Shown here piece by piece: positions 15,338 through 26,500 of a stretch of DNA of 47,544 nt. Origin of the DNA: an uncultured Saprospiraceae bacterium (GTDB taxonomy: Bacteria; Bacteroidota; Bacteroidia; Chitinophagales; Saprospiraceae). Both the position numbers and the translations under genes were made by a program. The DNA is taken from assembly GCA_938022935.1 (NCBI GenBank), contig CALIHL010000026.1:1-47544 (forward strand). The letters are read 5' to 3'. Within the stretch, counting starts at the first letter, position 1. Each line of letters begins with the position of its first letter. The notes under the pieces are model-generated. The model was not told the origin of the DNA and made no database searches. It saw only the letters and a list, made by a program, of their open reading frames with translations.

Positions 15338-17125
15338 ATGACAACAAACACCCTCGTGACTACACCTCGCTACATACTACCAATCATACTTGGCGCCTTA
15401 TTCTTTGCGTCATGCCAAGAAGAAAAACCAACAACCCCAAGGCAACCTAATGTCATCATCATCCTCGCAGATGATCAAGGCTGGGGAGATCTTTCTATCC
15501 ATGGCAACAAGGATATCAGTACACCATACCTAGATCAATTAGCTCGAGGTGGTGCGAGCTTTGATAGGTTTTATGTACAGCCGGTTTGTTCGCCGACGCG
15601 AGCGGAGTTGTTGACTGGGCGATATCACTTGAGAGCAGGTGTCAGGGGTACCTCTGCTGGCGGAGAAAGAATAGATCTGGATGAGGCGTTGATCTCTGAA
15701 GTATTTCATGACAATGGATATCGGACAGCTTGCTTTGGCAAATGGCATAGTGGCGGCCAACATCCTTATCACCCCAATAGCCGAGGATTTGATGAGTACT
15801 ATGGATTTACCTCTGGACATTGGGGACATTACTTCAATCCTTCGCTCGATCACAATGGAAGTATGGTCAAAGGCCAAGGTTTTCTCCCAGACGACCTGAC
15901 GGATCATGCTATGTCATTTATAGATAGTAAAAAGTCTGAAGACCCGTTGTTTGTTTTCTTAGCTTACAATACACCGCATAGTCCGATGCAGGTACCTGAT
16001 GAGTATTGGGAGCGGCACAAAGACAAAGTCATCCAAGGAGCACCAAGAGATACAGTCTCACAAAATCACACAAGAGCTGCACTGGCCATGGTTGAGAATC
16101 TCGACTACAACGTAGGTCGACTGATGGATCAATTAGAACAACAAGGACAATTAGAAAATACCATCATCCTCTATCTCACTGACAATGGACCCAACGGCAT
16201 CAGGTGGAATGGAAACATGAAAGGGCGAAAGGGATCAACTGATGAAGGTGGGGTACGATCTCCGCTTTTTATAAATTGGAAAAATCAAATCTCCCAAGGC
16301 TTGAAGATACCACAGATCAGTAGCGTCTTAGACATCGCTCCAACTTTGGTTGACTTGTGCAATCTCACTCCAACAAAGAGCATCTCTTATGATGGCAATA
16401 GTCTTTCTACCCTGCTCTTGGAGCAAGAATCAGTTTGGCCCGAGCGCCACATTGTTCATTATTGGAGAGATAAGATCTCTGTGCGGACACAACAGTACAA
16501 GTTAGACCATCAAGAGAAGCTCTATGACATGGTCTCCGATCCAAGTCAACAACTTGACATCAGTCGTAGCGACACAGCTACCTTAGCATATCTCAAGAGC
16601 TTGAAAGATGATTGGAAGAAAGAGGTACTTGCCGAACTTTCATATGAGGACATTAGAAAGTTTCCAATTGGACATAAGCAGAACACTTGGGATCACCTGC
16701 CGGCTCGTGATGGTATCCCTCATGGCAATATCAAAAGATCTAATCGATATCCCAACGACTCATACTTTACCAACTGGACCAGCCCAAATGATAGCATCAC
16801 TTGGGACTTAGATGTACTTGCCTCGGGGACGTATGATATATCCATACATTATACCGCCGGGCCAAGTCAAGTTGGCGCCAAGCTACAACTCAGTATCGGC
16901 GATGCTTCTTTGGCATTGGTCATTGACGAAGTACACGATCCTCCACTTATCGGTAAGGAACATGATCGCATTCATCGGATAGAATCTTATGTTAAGGACT
17001 TCAAGGAGCTGAGCGTTGGTCAGATCTACCTTGAGAAGGGGCAACACTTAGCAGTCTTGAAAGCGCTAAATATTGTCGGCTCAAGCGCTATTGATGTCAA
17101 TAGAATCTCCTTTCTTAGAGTATAG
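15338..17125 (+). CDS. Sulfatase lipoprotein, formylglycine-dependent, with C-terminal sugar-binding-like domain
   Basis: 595 residues with a lipoprotein signal (lipobox FFASC, Cys26). The type I sulfatase core spans about 36-390: metal-binding Asp45/Asp46 in ILADDQGWGD, the maturation motif CSPTR at 84-88 (Cys84 becomes formylglycine), TGRYHLRAG, GKWHSGG, and DNGPNG with further metal ligands. Residues about 465-595 form a beta-rich domain (WDLDVLASGTYDISIHYTAG) resembling a carbohydrate-binding module. It hydrolyses sulfate esters, probably on a polysaccharide at the cell surface; the sulfated substrate cannot be told from sequence. No sulfatase-maturating enzyme is in the window. It is followed 39 bases later by the GH16 gene, probably in one operon. 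Confidence 0.93.
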   Translation: MTTNTLVTTPRYILPIILGALFFASCQEEKPTTPRQPNVIIILADDQGWGDLSIHGNKDISTPYLDQLARGGASFDRFYVQPVCSPTRAELLTGRYHLRAGVRGTSAGGERIDLDEALISEVFHDNGYRTACFGKWHSGGQHPYHPNSRGFDEYYGFTSGHWGHYFNPSLDHNGSMVKGQGFLPDDLTDHAMSFIDSKKSEDPLFVFLAYNTPHSPMQVPDEYWERHKDKVIQGAPRDTVSQNHTRAALAMVENLDYNVGRLMDQLEQQGQLENTIILYLTDNGPNGIRWNGNMKGRKGSTDEGGVRSPLFINWKNQISQGLKIPQISSVLDIAPTLVDLCNLTPTKSISYDGNSLSTLLLEQESVWPERHIVHYWRDKISVRTQQYKLDHQEKLYDMVSDPSQQLDISRSDTATLAYLKSLKDDWKKEVLAELSYEDIRKFPIGHKQNTWDHLPARDGIPHGNIKRSNRYPNDSYFTNWTSPNDSITWDLDVLASGTYDISIHYTAGPSQVGAKLQLSIGDASLALVIDEVHDPPLIGKEHDRIHRIESYVKDFKELSVGQIYLEKGQHLAVLKALNIVGSSAIDVNRISFLRV

Positions 17126-17164
17126 AAAGAACAACTACTTTATCCCAAACGTTGATAAATAGAT

Positions 17165-18385
17165 ATGAAGAAGTATAGCAAGATTTTGATAGTGGCAATA
17201 GCCTTAGGAAGTATATGGATCATAGGATGCTCAGATGATGGTGATCCTACCAATCCTACTAATCCACAACCTAATGCCATAATCCCTGAGCTATCCATCG
17301 CTGCCGCGACGGCAGTTGAGACAGATGCTGGAGGTAAGATGGATTTTGAAGTAACGACCAATCGTTCTGATTTTTCAAAAGAGGTTACATTTCAATATGC
17401 AACTAAAGGACTTACTGCTGAACCGAGCAAAGACTTTACTACAACGTCTGGTCAAGGCACGATAGCGGTAGGGTCTAATTCATTTACGATAAGTATCGAC
17501 ATCCTTAACGATGATGATAGAGAGATAGAAGAACTGCTTGAGGTCACCATCAGTGATGCTAAAGACGCTACGATTAAGACGGCGACCAATATCGGAAGCA
17601 TCACAGACAACGATATGTCACAGCTTGGAGATGAAGATGGATACAATACACCAACAAGCTACTATGGCTATAGCCAAATATGGAATGAAGACTTCGACGG
17701 CGGTTCTGTGGATGAAGAACGCTATAACTTTGAGCTTGGAGATGGATGTCCAAATATATGTGGCTGGGGCAATGACGAACTGCAGAATTATACGAATGAA
17801 GAACGGAATGTCAAACTTGCAGATGGTCGCATGACGATCACTGCTACACAAGAAGATGTATTCAGCTTCAATTCTGCTCGACTAACAACAAAGGACAAAG
17901 TTGAATTTCAATATGGACGTATAGACGTCCGTGCAAAACTGCCCAAAGGGCAAGGGTTGTGGCCAGCGATCTGGATGTTAGGTACTAATATTGACGAGGT
18001 AGGGTGGCCTGCTTGTGGTGAGATTGACATCATGGAGTTAGTTGGCCACAAAGCCAATCAAGTCGTTGGCACAGCTCACTGGGGGGAGCCTGGACAACCC
18101 AGTACCTTTCGATCTTCTACATATACGCAATCCAAAGATTTTAGTGAAGACTTCCACGTCTTTACACTTATATGGGAGCTCAATAAGATGACATGGTACG
18201 TTGATGAAACAAAGTTTCACACTATAAAAAGAAGTGATATTGATGCTCAGTGGAGATTCAACCAACCATTCTTTTTTATATTTAATGTAGCAGTTGGAGG
18301 ACGGTATCCAGGCAATCCTGACGAAACAACCACTTTCCCGCAAACGATGGATATCGACTACGTTAGGGTCTTTCAGCCTAATTAG
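17165..18385 (+). CDS. GH16 endo-beta-glucanase lipoprotein (laminarinase type) with Calx-beta domain
   Basis: 406 residues. A lipoprotein signal (IWIIGC, Cys22) and a Pro/Asn/Thr linker lead to a Calx-beta domain (about 40-150, FEVTTNRSDF, ILNDDDREIEELLEV, GSITDND). The GH16 catalytic domain follows (about 165-405), with WGNDELQNYT, KGQGLWPAIWMLG and the retaining active site GEIDIMEL: Glu286 nucleophile, Asp288 helper, Glu291 acid/base. The subtype with WPACGEIDIMEL is usual for endo-1,3-beta-glucanases acting on laminarin. Acting outside the cell, it would produce oligosaccharides for the nearby importers. Agarase or carrageenase activity is less likely but not excluded given the sulfatase partner. 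Confidence 0.92.
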   Translation: MKKYSKILIVAIALGSIWIIGCSDDGDPTNPTNPQPNAIIPELSIAAATAVETDAGGKMDFEVTTNRSDFSKEVTFQYATKGLTAEPSKDFTTTSGQGTIAVGSNSFTISIDILNDDDREIEELLEVTISDAKDATIKTATNIGSITDNDMSQLGDEDGYNTPTSYYGYSQIWNEDFDGGSVDEERYNFELGDGCPNICGWGNDELQNYTNEERNVKLADGRMTITATQEDVFSFNSARLTTKDKVEFQYGRIDVRAKLPKGQGLWPAIWMLGTNIDEVGWPACGEIDIMELVGHKANQVVGTAHWGEPGQPSTFRSSTYTQSKDFSEDFHVFTLIWELNKMTWYVDETKFHTIKRSDIDAQWRFNQPFFFIFNVAVGGRYPGNPDETTTFPQTMDIDYVRVFQPN

Positions 18386-18407
18386 AAAAGGTTTCGATCA
18401 GAAGCGA

Positions 18408-19472
18408 TCACTCTATCTTCCAGTAAGGAGGTTTAACTAGTGTACTGTTTCTAATTAAAGTACACTGAGAACATCTTGGTGGATTGTTACGACCAGCAAA
18501 ACCATCTGCGCATTCTGAACGTGCAAACTCGTCCTTTTTAGAAACATCTACAAAAAAGCGCTTAGATGTCTGACCTACCACTGAAAAATATCCTTGCACT
18601 CGACCATTCTCATTTGTGTTGTTCACAAGGTTACCAATGATAGATCCAGGCGGTGGATCAAATAGCGTACCATCAATATTGACCAACTCTTCCACCCTAC
18701 TCCAATAGTTGTACTCTTCATCTGTTAGAGCATATTGAAACACATGAAAACAATAGAGCAAGTGAAAACGATGATTCATCAAAGTTCTAAATAGCTGAAC
18801 ATTCTCCACTGTCTCTGTCGCTACTTCTTCTGTGTTTAGTATAGCTATGTTGTTAAAATCTATTGTCTCTTTGATATAACAAGTCTTAGGATTGAGCAGC
18901 ATCCTTCCTTGCTCCAAATATTGGTACTCTCCATCCAATCTCCATCTTACCGGATGCCGTCTCTTACCTGCGAGATCAAGTGAAACAAAGAGGTCAACAA
19001 AGTCTGTAACTGTAATGTTACCAACTACATTAAAGTTCTCAACCTTAGCCACCTCAAAGTCTAACTCAGTGATATCAAGTGATGACTCAGGCGCTATAGT
19101 TGGGATACTTGTAATGTTCTGTCCATCAGGAGTAGTGATATCTATGTGATAGCTGATTCCTGGTGTTACAGAAGTGAAAGCTTTATAAACGCCTAGGTCT
19201 TCATCATCTTCTGTATATGGTACAGAAGTTCCATTATCCCCGATCAAGGATACTTGTGCTCCTGATATAGGTGTTAGGATGTTATCATTGCCCACTCCGA
19301 TGACTGGACTAAAGTCAAGCTTAACCTTATATTCTCCAGGCACATCTGAGACGAGCCCATCTACTATCACAAACTGACTTTCATTATCGATATTGAGATC
19401 GATCTCATCGATGCAACCTGCCATAGCGATAAGCCCCAGTCCGAGTAAAACGTATTTTAATAAAGTCATCAT
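18408..19472 (-). CDS. DUF4249 lipoprotein, partner of TonB-dependent receptor
   Basis: 354 residues with a lipoprotein signal (IAMAGC). After it comes a carboxypeptidase-regulatory/Ig-like beta domain (about 25-125, VDGLVSDVPGEYKVKLD, GAQVSLIGDNG), and the C-terminus carries a cysteine cluster (SECADGFAGR, PPRCSQC). This is the DUF4249 family, nearly always encoded after a TonB-dependent receptor in Bacteroidota. By analogy with SusD it probably lies on the outside of the outer membrane over the receptor, helping to capture a substrate. Its ATG overlaps the receptor stop (TAATG), so the two are co-translated. Confidence 0.88.
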   Translation of the reverse strand: MMTLLKYVLLGLGLIAMAGCIDEIDLNIDNESQFVIVDGLVSDVPGEYKVKLDFSPVIGVGNDNILTPISGAQVSLIGDNGTSVPYTEDDEDLGVYKAFTSVTPGISYHIDITTPDGQNITSIPTIAPESSLDITELDFEVAKVENFNVVGNITVTDFVDLFVSLDLAGKRRHPVRWRLDGEYQYLEQGRMLLNPKTCYIKETIDFNNIAILNTEEVATETVENVQLFRTLMNHRFHLLYCFHVFQYALTDEEYNYWSRVEELVNIDGTLFDPPPGSIIGNLVNNTNENGRVQGYFSVVGQTSKRFFVDVSKKDEFARSECADGFAGRNNPPRCSQCTLIRNSTLVKPPYWKIE

Positions 19473-21889
19473 TAAAATTTAAAGTTATAAGTAACTGAAG
19501 GAAATATCGATCCTAAGGTTGCGATTCTAAACACGCTTATACTTCGTGATGGCACCTGTCTAAAGAAGACAGAGTACGCATTGCGTCTGCTGTATAAATT
19601 ATAAATAGAAAATACCAGCTTATGTTCTTGACCCTTCTCTGTTTTACCAAAGGGCCCTATGCTATACGACACGTCAAGTCTGTGATAGTCTGGTATCCTA
19701 AACTGATTACGCTCTGAGAAGATTGGGATATTTAACACATTATCAATCGAGAAGTTACTTACAGGTGCCGTTATCGGTCTACCTGTGCTATACGTAAAGT
19801 TGAGCGACAGATTGGTCATCCGACTTAGCTTCTTAGTCATGTTGATATTGAGCGAATGTGGCTTATCATAATTAGAAGAAAACCAATCTCCATTGTTGAT
19901 GGCTAACTGCGTATCACTAGCCAGCACTTTTCTAAATGAACGAGAGAAGGTATAGTTAACTTCCCATTGTATAGACTCTTTTTTAAACTTAAAATTAGTC
20001 TCCACACCATATGACTTACCGACACCATCAACAAGTTCTCTTTCAAGATTGGGATTAAGTAGTAAGTCTGCAAAGTCACGATACTCTATGATCTTATCTT
20101 GATTTCTATAAAACGCTTCTATAGAAGAAGAGATCGAGTTATCATCAAAGTTTTTAAAGAATCCAAGATTATAATTACTACTGGTCTGTGGTGTAGCATA
20201 TGTATCTGATAACTTCCAGATATCTACTGGTGTCGAAGAAGCGGTATTAGAGATCTGATTCAGATATTGAAAGCCACGATTGTATCCAGCTTTGATAGAA
20301 GCAGTCTCTGACAGAGCATATCTAAGCGACACGCGTGGTTCCCAACCAGCAAAGCTGGCTATCACATCTCCTTCACCAAAGGACTGAGTCTCTTCGACAG
20401 TCAAGTCGTTTCTAAAAAAACCGTCTCTATATATCTGGACTTCACCAGGTCCTACACGATTATACTTTGTATATCTGGCTGAAGCTGAAAAAGAAAGCTG
20501 ATCATTGATATTCCAATCTACTTGTACGAATGGAGAAAGCGCTACGCCTTTCTCATTAGCCAATGATTCTGGCATCGCCGTTGATCCATCCCCTTCAGGA
20601 GTCAATGTGCCAGGACTGACATTAAAGACATCATAAGAAACTCCAGCCGTTAACTCCAAGCCTTCTTTCACTTCATAAAAACCTCTAATCGATGGCCTTA
20701 TAAAACTCACCTTATTGGTAAATCTTGAAAGGTCGTTACCTTGTATATCAAACAAGCTACTCTCATACTCTCCAACATTTGCGTTAAGCGTAAGATTGAA
20801 CCGATCACTGATCAACTGATTGATATAAAAGGTCCCGGTCCGAGTAGCATAGTCAAAGTTCACTTCGTCAGCAAATTGAAATTCGTCACCACTGATGAAA
20901 GATGAAAATCCAATCTTTGTTTTTTCAGTCACCCGCGCATCAGCTTTGAAAGTGACATCATAAAAGGATGAACTACTGTTCTTGACGTCTATATTTTTTA
21001 CAGCATTGAGCAGGTAGTTCATATATCCTAATCTCGCTCCTACTATAAAGGATGCCTTGTCTTTTACAATCGGGCCTTCCACGGTCAACCTTGAGGCAGC
21101 CATACCTATACCCCCTCGTATTTTCATTTTCTCTTTGCTTCCTTCTCTCAAGCCTACCTTAAGAACAGAAGAAAGTCTGCCGCCATAGTAAGCAGGCTGG
21201 TTGCCCTTATACAAGTCTACCGACTCAATCATATCGGGATGGAACAAAGAAAAGAACCCAAGTGTATGTGTCGGGTTCATGATCAAAGCATCATCCTGAA
21301 GGATGAGATTTTCATCACTGTTACCTCCTCGGACATTAAATCCTGATGCTCCATCCCCTACACTGGTTACACCTGATAACGATTGGATACTTCTCAGTAC
21401 ATCTGTTTCTCCAAACAACTGAGATCGACTCTCTAAGCGTTTGATATCCATAGTCTCTACACCCATGACAACGGTCTCGATGTTCTCATTAGCGGCCTTA
21501 TCAGTGATCACAACTTGCTCCAGCTGTACACTCGACGGCTTAAGATCAAGCGAAAATCCAACGTCTTTATATAAACTCAAGTGAAGAATAAAATCTTCGT
21601 AACCAAGATATCTCACCGTAAAGTCATAAGTGCCAGCAGGCAACCTCAACCTAAACTGACCATCTTCATCTGTTACAGCTCCACCAGATAGATTAGTGAC
21701 TTGTATAGTTGCTCCGACGATGGTACTTTCATCGATACCATCAACAACTTCTCCTATAATATTGAAGAGCTTTCCTTCTGTGGCAGCACTTGCTTTACCA
21801 GCAAATATGGTGTCCGGCACGCTTGTCTGAGCTTCACAGGTATATCCAACGAAAAAGAGGCCAAATATGAAAAACAAGACTTTATTCAT
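19472..21889 (-). CDS. TonB-dependent outer-membrane receptor with carboxypeptidase-like N-terminal domain
   Basis: 805 residues. A signal peptide ends at CEAQ (about 21). A CarboxypepD_reg-like domain spans 42-130 (GATIQVTNLSGGAVTDEDGQF, YLGYEDF). The plug lies about 145-260 (SGFNVRGGNSDENLILQDD, YYGGRLSSVLKV) and the remainder is a 22-strand barrel ending in an aromatic residue (VTYNFKF). It is smaller than SusC proteins and paired with DUF4249 instead of SusD. It takes up an unknown ligand using TonB energy. Placed between the GH16 gene and the FG-GAP genes, it may belong to the same glycan locus, or be an unrelated receptor. Confidence 0.92.
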   Translation of the reverse strand: MNKVLFFIFGLFFVGYTCEAQTSVPDTIFAGKASAATEGKLFNIIGEVVDGIDESTIVGATIQVTNLSGGAVTDEDGQFRLRLPAGTYDFTVRYLGYEDFILHLSLYKDVGFSLDLKPSSVQLEQVVITDKAANENIETVVMGVETMDIKRLESRSQLFGETDVLRSIQSLSGVTSVGDGASGFNVRGGNSDENLILQDDALIMNPTHTLGFFSLFHPDMIESVDLYKGNQPAYYGGRLSSVLKVGLREGSKEKMKIRGGIGMAASRLTVEGPIVKDKASFIVGARLGYMNYLLNAVKNIDVKNSSSSFYDVTFKADARVTEKTKIGFSSFISGDEFQFADEVNFDYATRTGTFYINQLISDRFNLTLNANVGEYESSLFDIQGNDLSRFTNKVSFIRPSIRGFYEVKEGLELTAGVSYDVFNVSPGTLTPEGDGSTAMPESLANEKGVALSPFVQVDWNINDQLSFSASARYTKYNRVGPGEVQIYRDGFFRNDLTVEETQSFGEGDVIASFAGWEPRVSLRYALSETASIKAGYNRGFQYLNQISNTASSTPVDIWKLSDTYATPQTSSNYNLGFFKNFDDNSISSSIEAFYRNQDKIIEYRDFADLLLNPNLERELVDGVGKSYGVETNFKFKKESIQWEVNYTFSRSFRKVLASDTQLAINNGDWFSSNYDKPHSLNINMTKKLSRMTNLSLNFTYSTGRPITAPVSNFSIDNVLNIPIFSERNQFRIPDYHRLDVSYSIGPFGKTEKGQEHKLVFSIYNLYSRRNAYSVFFRQVPSRSISVFRIATLGSIFPSVTYNFKF

Positions 21890-22059
21890 GATAACTCTTT
21901 GTAGTACTCTTTCTCAACGCTACGAACACTTGAGAATAGATAATAACTCTTGATGACCAGCCCAAAGAACCTTTTCGGAGCGGCACTGCAAAATAGAAAA
22001 GTCTCATTATTAATACGAGCTGTCCTGAAGAGATATGAATAATTATCTACATTTCAGTC

Positions 22060-23565
22060 ATGGAAAAAACTGTCGTAGTGTGGATCATACTTTTAGGCTC
22101 ACTTTTATGCTTTTTTTCATGCCAACCGTCCTTTGTTGCAGACAGTTGGGAGGTCACTATCAACAATAGTGGATCTTCTTCTTCACCCAAAGCTACTGAC
22201 CTCAACGGCGATGGCATACTGGATATCATCATTGGTTCAGGCGCTCAAGAGTTTAAGACCACGCCTTATGGAGTTTTAGCGCTTGATGGCAAAGATGGAT
22301 CGACCATCTGGCAAATATCTACTCGTAATCAGATCGTTGGCACACCCTTATTGATGGATGCCAATGGCGATGACACTCAGGATGTTTTGATTGGCGGTCG
22401 GTCTGCTGAGCTCAACTTGATAGACGGCAAGACGGGATCCATCATCTGGGAGTATATGCAGGACGATCCAGATGCAGACCTAATTAATGATACACTGATC
22501 TTAAACTTTTTCAATGCTCAGCTTTGTCCAGATATAGATGGTGATGATCGTCAAGATATCATTGTGACGTATGGCGGTTTCATCAAAGCAAAACCAGAGA
22601 TAACAGATAGACCACAAGGCTATCTTATGGCCATATCTTCTATGGATGGAAAAGAGCTGATCAGGATGCCAACTTCTGACGGCAAGGAGATCTATTGTTC
22701 GCCAGTATTGACGACCATCTTCGATGATCAGTTGTCTATCCTTTTTGGTACGGGTGGCGAGACGATTGGAGGTGGTTTTTACGCCATCAGCTTTTCTGAC
22801 TTTGCCACTAAGCAGTTTAACAACATCACCACTATTGTAAATGATGAAACCAAAGGATTTATCGCTCCTCCTACCATTGTTGATATGAACAATGACAGCC
22901 AGATGGACCTCGTCATCAATGCTGTTAATGGAAAAATCATCTGTATAGACGGCCGTGATCTTTCAACATTATGGACGGCCAATATCGGCGCCGGATATGA
23001 AGGTTACGCCATGTCATGTCCAGGATACTTCTATGGTGATGATGATGTAAAAGACATCATCACTTCTTATGGATATGGACCATGGCCCGATACTGAGTTC
23101 ACCAGCAACATCCTTATAGATGGAAGTGATGGATCTATAGTTTACAAGGACAGTGCTGGGACGTTTCAATATGCATCACCTATCGCATATGATTTTGACA
23201 ATGACAAGATAGATGACATTGTCATAGCTACTAATCATCCGATCTCAACAAAACTTCCTAATACATCTCATGAAGTCACTTTTTTAGGAAATGACTTGAG
23301 CATACATGATTTTACAAAAAAACAATCTACGCTAATCAGGCCAACAAAGATTGGTTCAAACCTTGGTTCTACCCCACTCTTAACCGACATAGATAATGAT
23401 GGACATCTTGACATCATATCATGCTATATGACAGACGCTAAAAACTTCTACTCTTTTTCTAAAATGGTTATAGAGAGAATCGAGTTGAAACACAAGAAGC
23501 AGGCTCCGTTTAATTGGAACTCTTACATGGGCATAGCAACAGATGCTATCGATCACCCACAATAA
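22060..23565 (+). CDS. FG-GAP / PQQ-like repeat lipoprotein
   Basis: 501 residues with a lipoprotein signal (LLCFFSCQ). It holds repeated blades combining FG-GAP calcium-binding loops (DLNGDGILD, DANGDDTQD, DIDGDDRQD, DMNNDSQMD, DFDNDKIDD, DIDNDGHLD) with PQQ-type motifs (LDGKDGSTIWQ, IDGKTGSIIWE, IDGRDLSTLW, IDGSDGSIVY). It is therefore a beta-propeller on the cell surface, perhaps stabilised by Ca2+; enzymatic activity is not evident. It is divergent from the TonB receptor and converges, 15 bases apart, with a giant FG-GAP lipoprotein gene. Confidence 0.85.
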   Translation: MEKTVVVWIILLGSLLCFFSCQPSFVADSWEVTINNSGSSSSPKATDLNGDGILDIIIGSGAQEFKTTPYGVLALDGKDGSTIWQISTRNQIVGTPLLMDANGDDTQDVLIGGRSAELNLIDGKTGSIIWEYMQDDPDADLINDTLILNFFNAQLCPDIDGDDRQDIIVTYGGFIKAKPEITDRPQGYLMAISSMDGKELIRMPTSDGKEIYCSPVLTTIFDDQLSILFGTGGETIGGGFYAISFSDFATKQFNNITTIVNDETKGFIAPPTIVDMNNDSQMDLVINAVNGKIICIDGRDLSTLWTANIGAGYEGYAMSCPGYFYGDDDVKDIITSYGYGPWPDTEFTSNILIDGSDGSIVYKDSAGTFQYASPIAYDFDNDKIDDIVIATNHPISTKLPNTSHEVTFLGNDLSIHDFTKKQSTLIRPTKIGSNLGSTPLLTDIDNDGHLDIISCYMTDAKNFYSFSKMVIERIELKHKKQAPFNWNSYMGIATDAIDHPQ

Positions 23566-23580
23566 ATCATTGATACATTC

Positions 23581-26500
23581 TTAGCGTAATTCAAAGACCC
23601 TTGATCCAGAAGCACCAATCATTTCAATTTTGATAGCACCTTTTGGCACTTCGATATAACTGGATGATTGAGATAGAAAAGTAGAACCATAGTAGCGTTC
23701 TATTTTCTGCTTATGTCCATCTTCAAAGTGGACCACAGCATATCGATCTTTTTCTTCAAACTTGAAACAATTTGCAGCCTGTGTTCTTTCGTGAATCTTT
23801 AGTTGACCTTTGTTCTGTCCGGCTATTATATCGAGCGTCTTTTCTTCACTATTGTAAATAGTCGCCAATGACTTCCCATCACCCTGAACATAAAACCCTG
23901 AAGATCTTGCAGGCATAGCAGAAAATCCACCAGTACCATCGCCTAAGAGCACCACCCCATCTAAGGCATCCATCCGGCCAATTGATACTTCCATACCATG
24001 ATCATTACCTATCATCACGATGTCTAAGTGACCATCTTGGTTAACATCTTGAGACAAGCTACCATATATCGGAGCTACTTGCACTTCCTTTGGCAAGGCG
24101 GTTAACCCAAATGTACCATCTCCTTGATTTTCTAAATAAGCAGACTTCATATAGTTGGCACTGAGCACTAGACAATCTTCAAGATCTGATTCGCTTAGTA
24201 TTTCATTTATCGTAGCATTAGCATAGTCGCCATGCTTTTGGTATTGTCCTTTTATTTTTACTATTTGCTTCTCGTGTTCTAATCGTCCAAAGTATGGATA
24301 TTCATTCTTCACTCCATCTACATCTTCAAACCAGCAGGTAGGTAGTAGATCTTTAGTGCCATTATCATCAAAGTCCTTATAGTAGACTTTGATCGGATGA
24401 TCGTCATTAATCTCAGTCAATGAATGAACGCCGTAGTTACCAACCACATAATCTACATCTCCATCTTGATCAAAATCTCCACCTGATATACTGTTCCACC
24501 AACCAACATATTCTTCAAGTCCCGATGCAGCAGTTGAATTAGAAAAAGAACTTCCATCATTTTCTAATATCATGATAGACATAAACTCTCCTACAACGAT
24601 TAGATCGAGCAGATTGTCATTATTATAATCAGTCCAAAGTGCATCCGTAACCATACCCACATCCTCGCCTTCATGCCCGATCTCTTTTGAGACATCTGTA
24701 AACTTTGCATCACCTACTTCACTGTCATTTCTCAAGATGTAACTATTGACAGGAGTTGGATAATCACCAGGTGACACACGTCCTCCAACAAACAAATCCA
24801 AGTCACCATCATTGTCCATATCTCCAGCTGTTACAACAGACGAGCTCGTCAGCATTTTAGGCAGTGCTGCATCAGATAGCTCTAACCTTCCATTATCATT
24901 GATGTACAATCTATCTTGATAGATTGAGTCTACTAAGTCAAACTCATATCCACCCATAGCCATATAAAGATCTTGATCTCCATCATTATCTGCATCAAAA
25001 AACAAAACACCGAGTTCTTCTCCTGGCACTCCTTCTTTTTGCTTGATTATCTCAGAGCGTTGATAAATGCCTCCAGATGTCTGTAGATAAAACTGTCCTT
25101 TTTGAAAGTGTGAACCTGAGATATAGAAGTCTTCAAGATCATCTCCATTGACATCCCCAACAGCTAAGCCTGGGCCATACTGAGATAGCTTATGAAGCAA
25201 CATCGGTTGTACATTGTAATCTGTATAGTCTTCATCTATGTGATTATAATCCACACTACGTTCTATTGTGATATCAGTGAAGAGTTTATCAGACTGCTCT
25301 TTAGCCTCTTTGCTTTGCACTCTCTTTAGTTGGGCGTAGTCAATTATTAGCTCTTGGTTTACTTTTTCATTATTGATAACACTCGTCGATTGATCAGGCC
25401 AAATCACTTTTATAGAATCAACTTTCTCATTCGTTCCTAAACCAAAATGAATAATTGTCTCGACAGAGGAAAGGTAACCATGTCCTGGTGTTACTTCCAT
25501 CATTTGATCTAATCTATCGGTTGAGACTTTTATCACTGATCCATGAGCCAAAGGGTTCTTCTCCGAGCCTTTTAACTTAAGTCTGATCCAATTATTTTTA
25601 ACTACTCCATTATTCCTGTAGATACTGGCTGCTTCATTGATATTGTTGATTACAATATCAAGATCTCCATCATTGTCTAGGTCCGCATAGATCCCTCCAT
25701 TAGAGAAGGTGGGTATTGTGATCCCCCATTCTTCATTCACTCTTTTAAAGGAAAGGTCTCCTTCATTTTCAAAGGCAACATTAGGTATCTTAATAGAAGG
25801 TACTTTTTGTAGCAACTGCTTGTTAGAAGCGAAGGCTCCTACATCAGCATTATAATCTATAAAGTCTCTATCGGTAACATCCTGAGGAAATCCGTTGGTA
25901 ACGACCATATCTCGATCACCATCATTGTCAAAGTCAGCAACAAGTGGTGTCCAACTCCAATCCGTAGCGGCTACCCCAGAGATCAAAGCTTGCTCAGAAA
26001 ACACAGCTCCTTTTCCAACCCTTTCAGGATCAAAGTTGTTCTTCTGCAAGGTGTTTCTGACATGTTGATATTGATAATCATAACGCTCATTGTTAAGATA
26101 AGAAGTATAATTGTTCGGTGGCAACATCGTCTTCTTTCTATAATTGTCATGAGGTAACATATCCAACGCTACCACTTCACTCAGTCCATCATTGTCCAGA
26201 TCTACAACATCATTCCCCATTGCAGAGAACGAAGTGTGCTTAAAGTACACATCTGCTTGATCGATAAAGGTTCCATCCTTCTGATTGATATAGAGCAAGT
26301 CAGTTGAGAGGTAGTCGTTAGTGATAAATATATCCTTCCATCCATCATGATTAAAGTCATGGATATTGAGGCCAAGACTAAAACCTTCTTTTATGATACC
26401 AGCTTCCACGCTTACATCTGTAAAGACAGGGTGACCAAGAGATTCATCCCAATCATTTCTGTAAAGCATGTCAGTTCTTGATGTTCTTCCTTTATCTTCT

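Noticed and set aside
17165-18385. GH16 enzyme as carrageenase or agarase, prompted by the sulfatase next door
   Set aside because: The active-site context WPACGEIDIMEL is that of endo-1,3-beta-glucanases; kept only as a minor alternative.
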